A stretch of 39,977 bases of DNA from JAVHYG01 sp040390025 (lineage in GTDB: Bacteria > Pseudomonadota > Gammaproteobacteria > Diplorickettsiales > Diplorickettsiaceae): NCBI GenBank assembly GCA_040390025.1, contig JAZJZD010000016.1, positions 1 through 39,977 on the forward strand. Direction: 5' to 3'. The translations under genes were made by a program, and so were the position numbers. Shown here piece by piece: positions 1 through 7,704 of the stretch (position 1 is its first letter; every line of letters starts with the position of its first letter). The notes beneath the pieces are model-generated. The model had not been told where the DNA came from. It worked only from the letters and a program-made list of their open reading frames with translations, and ran no database searches.

Positions 1-1682
1 AAAACTCTTCATTTAAAGAAAAAATATTATCGCTGAATTTAACCTTTTTAGATGAGGTATTATCGCTTAGAGAATATGTGCAGGAAATAAATAACGCTAC
101 GGATTTCGATCTGCCAATACAACCCTATTTTAATGACAGCTCTGCTCTATCCAATCAAAGTGCCGAGTTTTTTTCTGATATTACTCCCTCTTTGCCACGT
201 ATACGGCGTGAAATGCCGACCATGCCGCCCATAAGTAGCGGCTCATCCCGCGTCACACCTAACCTTTGTGGCCTATTCACGTATATACCCTTAAAAATAC
301 TACAGCTTGCTAGTCACATGCTGAATAGCTTTTATAACAATATAAATAATTTAAATTATTTAGCAGGTAATGGGTTCGTAGCTAATAAAAAATTTAAAAA
401 TTCTACTGAGCAAGCTAAAGTAGAAAAAAACCAACTCGTTTATTGTAATAAAAATAATATTTTTACCGAAGAAGATTGCGTAAAAAATCAATCTTCCTTG
501 GGTTTATTAGGTTATTGTGCCAACCCTAAACAAGGTGTTACTTGGTTTATTCAAAATAGGGGCGAAACAAATATCCCAACCCTTGCATGGTTTGCCACGG
601 TCTCTAACGGTATCCCAGCGAATACCGGTGATAACTTGCCCACTCTCGATATCAGTTTATCTATAAAAACCGATCAGGTATATTTTTATAATAAAGACGG
701 CTGTTCGCAAGAACTTAACTTGAGTGAAATAAGCAACACAAGCGTAGCAACTCTATTTCCTTATTTACCCGAGGAAGGACAACAATGGTTATTAGAACAA
801 TGGAATCATGAAAAAAATCAACAGGATAAATTACAGCAAGATGAACTTGCTATAACTACTTTTAAGCAACAGTTGCCACAGATAGGCTTGAATTATATCG
901 GCAATGCAGTCCTACTTCATACTTTTATCGGTGATTATTTTCAGGCAATGGGTTTTAGGCCAAATTGGCGAGAACACGATCCAAGTTATTTTTTAGCGCG
1001 TTGGTTAAGTGCAATTCAGCAAGTGCGGCTAGGTGGAACGAATCAAACCTTGACAGTGGCCGCGGCATTATTAGAAACGGCCCTTTTACATCCCACGATA
1101 CAAACAAGTTATTCCTTTTGGTGGCCTAATACAAAAATGCGCTATAAAAAACAGGCAATACGTCTATGTGCTGATTTATTGCAATGGGGTAGTTTGAATT
1201 TTGTTTTGATGCCAAGTCTATTAGAAATGTTGTTTCCCAATTATCCACTCATTGATACAATCACTTGGGGATTACGTGCGGCACTCAGTTTTTATATGGT
1301 TAACAATGATCCCAGCTATTATTATTTAGGAATAGCTTTGTTTTTTTTACCACAGTTACCTTTACTTTTGGAGCATGTGGGGATACCGGTAACCGCTTAT
1401 GTTTCTAAAGCATTAGAAAAACTAACCCAGTTGTTTATTTTTCAAAGTCTACTAGAACAATGTAAGCCAACAGCGGATGAATCGCGGGTAATGCAGCATA
1501 AGCTTGAATTACAGGCAGCGAAACAACGGGTTGCAAAAGGCAGCACGCGCGTAGCGACGGTGGTTAAACCGTTGATTTCTTTTTTTAAACCACCGGTAAT
1601 AGATAAGTCTTGCTTTACACATCAAGAAGATGAATATTATAAGACGGCTTTTGCTGTGGCTAGAAATACAAGGTTTTTATGA
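1..1682 (+). CDS. Unknown large protein, 5' end outside the window
   Basis: I do not recognise this family. The first start codon in the window is a GTG at 78, but the same frame is open back to base 3 and reads as ordinary coding sequence (NSSFKEKILSLN...), with no stop. The gene therefore almost certainly begins upstream of the window, and the 534 residues from the GTG are only its 3' part. The visible N-terminal part is Ser/Asn/Pro-rich. The middle (about residues 115-260 from the GTG) is mixed and soluble in character. The C-terminal part (about 365-450) has several hydrophobic stretches that could be two to four membrane segments, followed by a basic tail. The stop is TGA at 1680-1682, with no clear terminator after it. 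Large, Asn-rich, membrane-associated orphans are common in intracellular Legionellales, but no secretion or effector signal is proven here. Confidence 0.75.
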   Translation, partial: NSSFKEKILSLNLTFLDEVLSLREYVQEINNATDFDLPIQPYFNDSSALSNQSAEFFSDITPSLPRIRREMPTMPPISSGSSRVTPNLCGLFTYIPLKILQLASHMLNSFYNNINNLNYLAGNGFVANKKFKNSTEQAKVEKNQLVYCNKNNIFTEEDCVKNQSSLGLLGYCANPKQGVTWFIQNRGETNIPTLAWFATVSNGIPANTGDNLPTLDISLSIKTDQVYFYNKDGCSQELNLSEISNTSVATLFPYLPEEGQQWLLEQWNHEKNQQDKLQQDELAITTFKQQLPQIGLNYIGNAVLLHTFIGDYFQAMGFRPNWREHDPSYFLARWLSAIQQVRLGGTNQTLTVAAALLETALLHPTIQTSYSFWWPNTKMRYKKQAIRLCADLLQWGSLNFVLMPSLLEMLFPNYPLIDTITWGLRAALSFYMVNNDPSYYYLGIALFFLPQLPLLLEHVGIPVTAYVSKALEKLTQLFIFQSLLEQCKPTADESRVMQHKLELQAAKQRVAKGSTRVATVVKPLISFFKPPVIDKSCFTHQEDEYYKTAFAVARNTRFL

Positions 1683-2047
1683 ATAAGTTAATCGTAATCG
1701 GTCAATCGTGCAGCCGCTTGAAGTAGTTTTTTTCTACATTAATAGCAAACTCTTCTGTTTTTAACCACTATTTCTTGCGCCAGATTTTTTCAATAGTAGG
1801 CAATCCAAATCTTAGCGGTCCCGATAGGGGGTCTGCAATAGGTTTAGATAATTTTTTTAAAAATCTTAAAAATCGTTTCGAATATCGCCCAATTCTAATT
1901 GAAGTAAGTAAAAAAAACCTACTATCAAATTTTGATATTAATTTTCTACTAATTAATTTAATTATTTAATTTAACCGAAAAGTGGATATTCTTTTAGGAG
2001 TTTAATAGCTAATATTGCAATGTAGAAAATGAACAAAGGAAATAACC
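1683..2047. other. A+T-rich intergenic region
   Basis: 365 bases without a convincing gene. It holds long A and T runs and a TTAATTAATTTAATTATTTAATTTAA-like stretch around 1945-1975. Short reading frames exist on both strands around 1760-1970, but they have poor starts and no ribosome site. The only clear signal is AAAGGA at 2035-2040, the ribosome binding site of the next gene. Confidence 0.5.
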
Positions 2048-2968
2048 ATGTCTGAAAAAAACTTAGATTCATCTAAAACTAATCAAGACTCGGCATGGAA
2101 AGATATTTTAGATGCGTATTTCAAAGAATGTATGGTGTTTTTCTACCCCGATTTAGCGAAAAATATCGATTGGTCTGCGGGCTACGAAACCTGGGATAAG
2201 GAACTACAATCTATCACTACCGATGCAATGATAGGTAAGCGTTTTGTTGATAAGTTGGTTAAGGTTAAGTCCTTAGAGGGAGATGAACAAGTCATTCTTC
2301 TACACATAGAGGTGCAAAGCCGAAAAGAAGATGAATTTCCCTTACGGTTGTTCCAATATTACTATCGGCTCTTTGATCGCTACAAGAAACCTATCTTAAC
2401 ACTCGCCATCTTAACCGATGACAATAAATCGTGGTGCCCCATAAACTATCAAACGGTTGTTTGGAGGCGTCCCGTCGTTTATTTTAATTTTGAAACTACA
2501 AAACTACTCCATTACCGAGGCAGAGAACAGGAGTTGGCAAAGACAGAAAATCCATTTGGAATAGTCGTTTTAACCCACTTAGCGGCTATTGATACCCGCA
2601 GCAATGCTCAGGATCGTTACCAAATAAAATTTGCTTTAACACGTCGTTTATTCGAGAAAGGCCATAGTCGTGACTATGTAATTAATTTATACAAAATGGT
2701 AGACTGGATACTGAACTTACCCAAAGAGCTAGAATCACAGTTTGAGTCTAAAGTTCGCGAGTTAGAGGAGGAAAAAAAGGTGAGTTATATTACAAGCATT
2801 GAACGAAATGGTGAAGAAAGAGGTCTACAACAAGGTCTACAACAAGGCGAACAGCGTAGAGCCTTAGCCATCGCCAAAAATCTGTTAGCTAAAGGCATGC
2901 CTTTAGCTTTGGTAAAAGAAGTCACTAAACTACCTGACTTAGAGTTAACGGAATTAGAAAAAGTTTAG
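2048..2968 (+). CDS. Rpn-family PD-(D/E)XK nuclease (recombination-promoting nuclease / YhgA-like putative transposase)
   Basis: 306 residues starting at ATG 2048 with AAAGGA seven bases upstream. The N-terminal two thirds fit the Rpn/YhgA family: an aromatic-rich opening (WKDILDAYFKECMVFFYPDL), then a PD-(D/E)XK-like core ending in LLHIEVQSR (about residues 83-92). In this family the ExQ variant replaces the usual ExK catalytic motif. The next strand-helix (FPLRLFQYYYRLFDRY) is typical too. The C-terminus has the family's characteristic low-complexity EERGLQQGLQQGEQRRAL segment and the final helix LLAKGMPLALVKEVTKL. Members cut DNA and can promote RecA-independent recombination in Escherichia coli; they are not classical transposases. 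The gene stands alone, in a decayed accessory region. Family assignment is firm; activity is inferred. Confidence 0.85.
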   Translation: MSEKNLDSSKTNQDSAWKDILDAYFKECMVFFYPDLAKNIDWSAGYETWDKELQSITTDAMIGKRFVDKLVKVKSLEGDEQVILLHIEVQSRKEDEFPLRLFQYYYRLFDRYKKPILTLAILTDDNKSWCPINYQTVVWRRPVVYFNFETTKLLHYRGREQELAKTENPFGIVVLTHLAAIDTRSNAQDRYQIKFALTRRLFEKGHSRDYVINLYKMVDWILNLPKELESQFESKVRELEEEKKVSYITSIERNGEERGLQQGLQQGEQRRALAIAKNLLAKGMPLALVKEVTKLPDLELTELEKV

Positions 2969-2989
2969 TCTTTCTATTGCATAACTTAT

Positions 2990-4200
2990 TTATGCCGTGC
3001 TGCGGAATAGTTTAAATAAATTTGCATCATTGTTGCTGGCTTCATACTTGCTAAAAAAAGAAGACGAACACTCGTTAGTTATTAACTGCTGAATCCGTTT
3101 TTCTAGCTGTTCAATTTCTTCTGATGAGTTTTGTAAAGATTGGCTAGCTTTAGATAATCTAGGCGCAGCATTGGTTTCCTGACACGTAGTTTTGTCGACT
3201 TGAGGTGGCGCTGCAAATTTTAACTGTTCTATGCTGTATTTCGGATTCTCAAGTACAGCTTTTAAACGACGACGTAAAAGGCTGAAATCTAATACAGGAA
3301 TCAATTTGAAAAAAACAGGCTGCATAGCGCGATAACATTGCATAAATCCCTCTCGCAATTCCAGAATGTCAGTGGAACTCATAATTAGATTCCATAAATG
3401 GTTAAAATCTGGGTAGCGCTCTTCCGGTATAGTCTGTCCTTGGCGATGGTAATGTTGTATATAGTCTCTTAAAGCCGTCAATAAGTCGTGTCTAAAACTA
3501 TGCGGTAAAGAATCTGAAGAAAAATGTGTTTCCTTGTTATTTTTCTCGGCTTTTTCTTGAAGCAATGCAGACAAACGCTCAAGTATCGTTGTTAATAATG
3601 TATTCTGATGCTCGGGAGGATCATTATCGATGAATGCGTGGATAGGTTGGATAATACGCTGTATTTTCTCACGATAGGCAGCCTGGCTAAGCAAATCTTC
3701 ACGACTTTGCACTTGCTGATAAAAATCCTTCAGCGATAGTTTAGCAAACGCTAAGGGTAAAGCAATCTGGGCTAATAAAGCTTGTTGTGTTTCTAAGAAT
3801 TTTGTCGGCAAAAAATTGAGTAATGCTTTAGGTGCCAACAGACGGTGCTGTGATATACTGATAATGCTGATATCTTCAGAATTAAGTTCACCATATTCAT
3901 ACCAAGCTAATTGATACAGCCGCTTTTTTTGCTTCGCCTTACCGTGTTTTGCAATAGCGCGGTGTATTTATTAAATGCACAGGCTCGATGGCCATTTGGT
4001 AATGCGGCAATGAAGCTGTAAAGGGGAAACCTAACCGTTGACTCTCTTTTACCAGAAAGTAGCTCACATCATCGCAAGTTACTTGGTTTTGTTGCTCAGC
4101 TATTTTTAAGCGTAATAATAAAGTTTCTAAAACTTGGTCTTGTAATTTTTTCAGATAGTTTAATTGATCTTCTAAAAATAGACGATACTCTTTAGCAATA
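2990..4200 (-). pseudogene. Unknown protein gene, frameshifted and lacking its 5' end
   Basis: Two adjacent minus-strand reading frames look like one gene. The upstream piece (4200 down to a TAA at 3939-3941) and the downstream piece (open from about 3967 to 2990) overlap by only 29 bases in different frames. The downstream piece has no good start: its first candidate is TTG at 3838, yet coding-like sequence (KQKKRLYQLAWYEYGEL) continues upstream of it to the overlap. One indel between 3939 and 3967 would join them into about 400 residues. The upstream frame formally continues to a GTG at 4283, but that part is simply the antisense of an integrase fragment, so the true 5' end is missing. The product is helical and soluble, with a coiled-coil-like C-terminal segment (SSEEIEQLEKRIQQL). 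I do not recognise the family. Confidence 0.6.
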
Positions 4201-4396
4201 GCATTAGGAAGGCGATTACGCGCTGCTGGAGTGGGTTTTGAAGATCGACAAGATCTGTTAGGACATAAGAGTGGGCGGATCACGACTCATTATTCGCAAG
4301 TGGAATTAATTAATTAATCTTATCCAAGCAGTGAATAAAGTTTGTGAGGATGGGGATCGTAGACCCGTGTTAACCGTGCTCAGAAGAGCCGCATAG
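4201..4396 (+). pseudogene. 3' remnant of a tyrosine recombinase (phage-type integrase)
   Basis: The plus strand encodes the last ~60 residues of a tyrosine integrase. It reads LGRRLRAAGVGFEDRQDLLG, then HKSGRITTHYSQVELIN before a TAA at 4315-4317. LLGHKS carries the conserved catalytic His and THYS the nucleophilic Tyr (TAT at 4291-4293). After the TAA the homology resumes in another frame as LIQAVNKVCEDGDRRPVL..., ending TAG at 4394-4396. Removing one copy of the tetranucleotide repeat at 4306-4317 restores a single frame, so the break is a 4-base slippage. Everything upstream of about 4201 (the rest of the catalytic domain, including the first Arg) is absent and replaced by an unrelated minus-strand gene. 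It lies 75 bases from the 3' end of tRNA-Arg, a common integration target. It cannot encode an active recombinase. Confidence 0.85.
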
Positions 4397-4471
4397 CTTT
4401 TCAGGTCGCGCAAAAGTCGCGCAGTAGCTTTTTTAGATTGGTTCGAAATTGATGTAAGTGCTTGATTTTAC

Positions 4472-4548
4472 TGGCGCGCCCGGAGGGATTCGAACCCCCG
4501 ACACCCAGGTTCGAAGCCTGGTACTCTATCCAGCTGAGCTACGGGCGC
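4472..4548 (-). tRNA. tRNA-Arg, anticodon UCG
   Basis: A complete cloverleaf on the minus strand. The acceptor arms GCGCCCG and CGGGCGC pair, the D arm contains AGCTCAGCTGGATAGAG, and the T arm contains GGTTCGAATCC. The anticodon stem CCAGG/CCTGG encloses the loop CTTCGAA, giving anticodon TCG (reads CGA and probably other CGN codons). The discriminator is G and the CCA end is encoded (TGG at 4472-4474 on the plus strand). The neighbouring integrase remnant suggests that the tRNA 3' end may once have been an attachment site, but no second copy of the tRNA 3' end was noticed in the window. Confidence 0.97.
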
Positions 4549-4633
4549 ATGCCCCAGAAAAGCCCTGCATTCTAACAGTTTGCAACTCATCCAGCTAGTC
4601 TCTTTGTTCAATATTTTAAGCAGAATGTACTAA

Positions 4634-4717
4634 ATTCGTTATCAGCTACCCACTTGGCCGCTTCCCGAAGCTTTTGGTTACTCAAGTGAGTAGAGCGTTG
4701 TACGGTTGCTAACGAAT
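4634..4717. repeat. Imperfect long inverted repeat upstream of tRNA-Arg
   Basis: ATTCGTTA at 4634-4641 pairs with TAACGAAT at 4710-4717, and CTACCCACTTG at 4646-4656 pairs with CAAGTGAGTAG at 4683-4693 with one mismatch. That mismatch would be a G-U pair in a minus-strand transcript. It could be a structured RNA, a decayed mobile end or chance. No gene was seen in the surrounding 4549-4844. Confidence 0.45.
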
Positions 4718-4844
4718 AACAAAGTTAAAGTTTATTTAGACATTTATTTTCCCATTCTGCGGGTTTCTTTAATGCTAGCTAGTAAAATTTTACTAAACTA
4801 AATTGAGTTTTATAAGAAGATACCGAGAAACACTTTATTTGTTG

Positions 4845-6146
4845 TTACGATAAAGAGAAATTTGATTCCATTGTCCGTGGTGGCTCTATATCTATTAGTG
4901 AGTCATTTTGTATAGTGGTAGGAGTTAGTTTAAAAAAATTATTTATTTGTTCAGGAGCGCTAGAAAGGTCTTCGATAAATTCTTTAAATTGAGTAGCTTC
5001 CATAGGCTGGATATGTTTTTGAAGCGAGGTTTTGAAGTGATAACACACTTCAGGAACGGTATTTTTTTTTGGGAAAACTCTATCTACTAAAGCATTTATT
5101 TGGGGTAAATTATAAATAAATGCGGTAGTTAAATTAGATGTCCATTTAAGTGCTTCGGCGAGAGCGGCGAGACTTGCAGGACAGTTTAACCTTTTTAAAC
5201 TATCTTCCATTGCTTTATGTGTAGTGAATCCAGAAAATGATGCGAGTATAGCGAGAGTCCAGGAAGGTATTAAGGATCTTTCTAAGGAAGTCAGCTTTTT
5301 ATAGAAGGGAATTATATTTTCACAGGTTGAGTTTATGCCTTTGATCAAAAAACCAATACTAGGTATTGTATTCCCTATAGCGGCGGCGAGGCCAAATAAG
5401 ATACCTACCTCTTCTCCCCATTTTTTTTCCACTAAATCCTTCGTGTCGAAATAGCTTATTAGCGTATACGCTAAAATAAGTGGAATACTAATTATACCTA
5501 GAATAGTTTTTGGAGAACAAATTTTTTGTGTAATAGTTAGTTTTTTAAAATTATTGTTTATTATCTTTAAAAAATTAGCCTCTGTTTGTTCTTCAGGGTT
5601 TAAATAAGAAAAATTAATAATCGCTCTTTCTGTTTTTTCCATTAGTTGGTTTTTTTCAAATTCAGTTTTATTTTTACATAAACAGAGAATACTATTGATT
5701 AATTCTATTGCTCCAACAATATTCACAAAAACATTAAGTATAGCAAAAAGTCCTTGCGGTATAGCGGAGCCTATATCGATAAGCTTTCCTTCTTCATCTA
5801 TAATATTCATTAGGCAAGTTGGGAGTATACAAAATAAGGAAGCGAGCACCGCACCCAAGTACCTAGAAGGAATTTTACAGATATTTGGCAGTTCAGAAAG
5901 ATTGAAAAGACTCTCTATATTGAAACCACTATTAGTAATTGTTCCCCCTAACGCAGCTAGATATCGCACAGTTTCGTTGTAAGATTTGGCAGCTTGAAAG
6001 GAAGGGACCCAATACATACCACCGCTAATTGCACCAGCGGTGGTCATTATGCCTTTTGCTATAGTTTTTTTTGAAGGAAAAAAAGAAAAGCAGTTCGCGT
6101 TTGTTTGTGGTAATAAAGGCAATTGTTCGTTATTTATATTTGGCAT
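4845..6146 (-). CDS. Unknown multi-pass membrane protein
   Basis: 433 residues from ATG 6146, with AAGGGA about seven bases upstream. I do not recognise the family. Hydrophobic segments lie at about residues 31-50, 94-113, 128-156, 214-233, 247-269 and 295-310. A hydrophilic loop (about 157-210) separates the third and fourth, and a polar tail follows residue 340. Two regions look alike: about 63-76 (LAALGGTITNSGFN) and 253-266 (LAAAIGNTIPSIGF). Each is followed by a Cys-containing loop and an LAxLxSF-like hydrophobic helix, which suggests an internal duplication. The N-terminus is short, polar and Asn-rich, with no signal peptide. The gene stands alone between the tRNA and rsmG. It may be lineage-specific; a host-directed role is only speculation. 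Confidence 0.75.
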   Translation of the reverse strand: MPNINNEQLPLLPQTNANCFSFFPSKKTIAKGIMTTAGAISGGMYWVPSFQAAKSYNETVRYLAALGGTITNSGFNIESLFNLSELPNICKIPSRYLGAVLASLFCILPTCLMNIIDEEGKLIDIGSAIPQGLFAILNVFVNIVGAIELINSILCLCKNKTEFEKNQLMEKTERAIINFSYLNPEEQTEANFLKIINNNFKKLTITQKICSPKTILGIISIPLILAYTLISYFDTKDLVEKKWGEEVGILFGLAAAIGNTIPSIGFLIKGINSTCENIIPFYKKLTSLERSLIPSWTLAILASFSGFTTHKAMEDSLKRLNCPASLAALAEALKWTSNLTTAFIYNLPQINALVDRVFPKKNTVPEVCYHFKTSLQKHIQPMEATQFKEFIEDLSSAPEQINNFFKLTPTTIQNDSLIDIEPPRTMESNFSLS

Positions 6147-6302
6147 TATAAATCCCTTCTTATTTCCAGATAATTCTCAAAGCGTGATATTTAAATTAGA
6201 ATAAAAATAAATATAACAGCATTTATAGATAATTGTCACTAATTGAGCTTTATATATTTGCGCTTAAATAATTTTAAGATAAACATTTTATTAAGTAAAA
6301 AA

Positions 6303-6941
6303 TTAATGGCTTAATTCTATAACAATGACATGTCTTTTTTCGTTAAGCCCAGTGATCTGGATAGGATTTACAGAAGTCACTGTAAACCTTGAGTCGAGAC
6401 TATTTATTTCTTCTGTGGGGTATTGACCTTTCATCGATAAAAAAATACCTTTCGAACAAGCAAGATGATGTGTTTTTTTTAAAAAATCCGTTAAGGTGCT
6501 AAAGGCGCGAGTGATGATGCTGTCAAAACAAATATCCACCCGAAAGTCTTCTACACGCGTTTGTATAATGTCTATATTAGAAATAGCTAATTTTTGTATG
6601 GCATGTGTCAGAAAGCGCGTTTTTTTTCCATTACTATCTAGTAACGTAAAATGATAATTGGGGTGTGTTAATGCTAATGGGATACCAGGGAGGCCGGCGC
6701 CTGTGCCAACGTCAAGAATTCGCGTGCCTTGTAAATAGGGGCTAATAGAAAGGCTATCCAGGATATGTTTTGGCACCATCTGAGTTGGATTACGTATACT
6801 GGTAAGATTATGTAACTGATTCCATCGCTCAATTAATAACAAATAATCAGTTAGCTTCGCGATAACAGGCTCATCGAATGTTAAATGATTCTGTGTTAGT
6901 TGCTTGTGAAGATCGTCGCGTAGTTGGTTGGCATGTATCAT
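6303..6941 (-). CDS. rsmG: 16S rRNA (guanine-527-N7)-methyltransferase RsmG
   Basis: 212 residues, the usual length of the family (formerly GidB). It uses S-adenosylmethionine to methylate N7 of G527 in the 530 loop of 16S rRNA; loss gives low-level streptomycin resistance in other bacteria. The class I methyltransferase glycine motif DVGTGAGLPGIPLAL begins at residue 77, after the family motif WNQLHNLTSIR (40-50) and the conserved HILDSL (59-64). The start ATG at 6941 overlaps the dapB stop by four bases (ATGA), so the two genes are translationally coupled and probably co-transcribed. rsmG is often next to mnmG or parA; pairing with dapB is less usual. Confidence 0.95.
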   Translation of the reverse strand: MIHANQLRDDLHKQLTQNHLTFDEPVIAKLTDYLLLIERWNQLHNLTSIRNPTQMVPKHILDSLSISPYLQGTRILDVGTGAGLPGIPLALTHPNYHFTLLDSNGKKTRFLTHAIQKLAISNIDIIQTRVEDFRVDICFDSIITRAFSTLTDFLKKTHHLACSKGIFLSMKGQYPTEEINSLDSRFTVTSVNPIQITGLNEKRHVIVIELSH

Positions 6942-7672
6942 ACAAGTAGTGTTTCTAAACCGTAAATTAACTTTTTTAAGGAAATAACTTTTTTACAAGC
7001 TAAGATAACGCCTGGCATAAAGGCATTGCGGTCGATTGTTTCATGGGAGAGTGTAAGATTTCCACCAAGATGACCAAATATAACGTCTTGTTTTGCTAAA
7101 AATCCTGGAAGTCGCAACGCGTGGATGGGGACTTGGTCTTTGCATGCACCACGTGAGCCAGGTATTGTTTCATGTGTTTTTTTTGATTGAGGATTTTTTT
7201 TTCTTGCACAAGCTATCATCTCTGCCGTTTTTATTGCAGTGCTCGAAGGGGCATCCAGTTTTTTTTCATGGTGGGTTTCGATAATTTCTACGTCGGGAAA
7301 ATAATGCGCTGCTTTTGCGGAAAAACGCATCATCAATAGAGCAGCAATACAAAAATTAGGTGCGATAATTCCACCTTGTTGCTTTTCATCACACATTTGT
7401 TGCAATGCTTTGATTTGTTCAGGTAGAAGTCCGCTCGTGCCAATCACAGGATGGGCGCCACTTTCAATAATTTTTTTTGAATTCTCAAAAACTACGGATG
7501 CGTTGGTAAAATCAACAACGACAGTCGCACGATTTGCTTTAATGGCTTTTTTCAGGTCATCCGTGCTATGCGTTTCACCTGCCAATTCTAATACGCTATC
7601 TTGACGAATAGCCATAACCGTTGTTTTTCCCATACGCCCGGAAGCCCCATTGACGAGTACTCGGATAGGCAC
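6938..7672 (-). CDS. dapB: 4-hydroxy-tetrahydrodipicolinate reductase DapB
   Basis: Reduces 4-hydroxy-tetrahydrodipicolinate with NAD(P)H in the lysine and meso-diaminopimelate pathway, feeding both protein and peptidoglycan synthesis. The best start is GTG 7672 (MPIRVLVNGASGRMG), because GGGAGGA at 7679-7685 lies six bases before it. An ATG at 7687 in the same frame has that ribosome site inside the gene and would add five residues. The nucleotide-binding motif GASGRMG is at 9-15. The catalytic motif is H134-H135-x-x-K138, followed by DAPSSTA. The family normally has DAPSGTA, so a Gly in the substrate loop is Ser here. IHALRLPG is the usual substrate-binding strand. At 244 residues it is in the short range of the family. 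It is divergent from the EamA gene, with about 30 bases between starts. Confidence 0.95.
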   Translation of the reverse strand: MPIRVLVNGASGRMGKTTVMAIRQDSVLELAGETHSTDDLKKAIKANRATVVVDFTNASVVFENSKKIIESGAHPVIGTSGLLPEQIKALQQMCDEKQQGGIIAPNFCIAALLMMRFSAKAAHYFPDVEIIETHHEKKLDAPSSTAIKTAEMIACARKKNPQSKKTHETIPGSRGACKDQVPIHALRLPGFLAKQDVIFGHLGGNLTLSHETIDRNAFMPGVILACKKVISLKKLIYGLETLLV

Positions 7673-7704
7673 TCTAAATCCTCCCATTGTTGCAAAGATT
7701 GGAA

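Noticed and set aside
1775..1969. Short plus-strand frame of 64 codons before the Rpn gene
   Set aside because: It starts with TTG without a ribosome site, has low-complexity Asn/Leu/Ile ends in A+T-rich DNA, and no recognisable motif.
2048..2968. Insertion sequence around the Rpn-family gene
   Set aside because: No terminal inverted repeats or target duplications were seen at its borders. Rpn genes are usually not flanked by IS ends.
3939..3967. Programmed ribosomal frameshift between the two minus-strand frames
   Set aside because: No slippery heptamer or downstream structure was seen, and the gene also lacks its 5' end, so ordinary decay is simpler.
3939..4283. Independent 114-residue gene on the minus strand
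   Set aside because: Its first ~28 residues are antisense to the integrase tail, and its end runs into another frame with continuing coding sequence. It is better described as part of a broken gene.
4472..4548. Intact genomic island bounded by tRNA-Arg
   Set aside because: Only an integrase tail is present, and no second copy of the tRNA 3' end was found by eye in the window.
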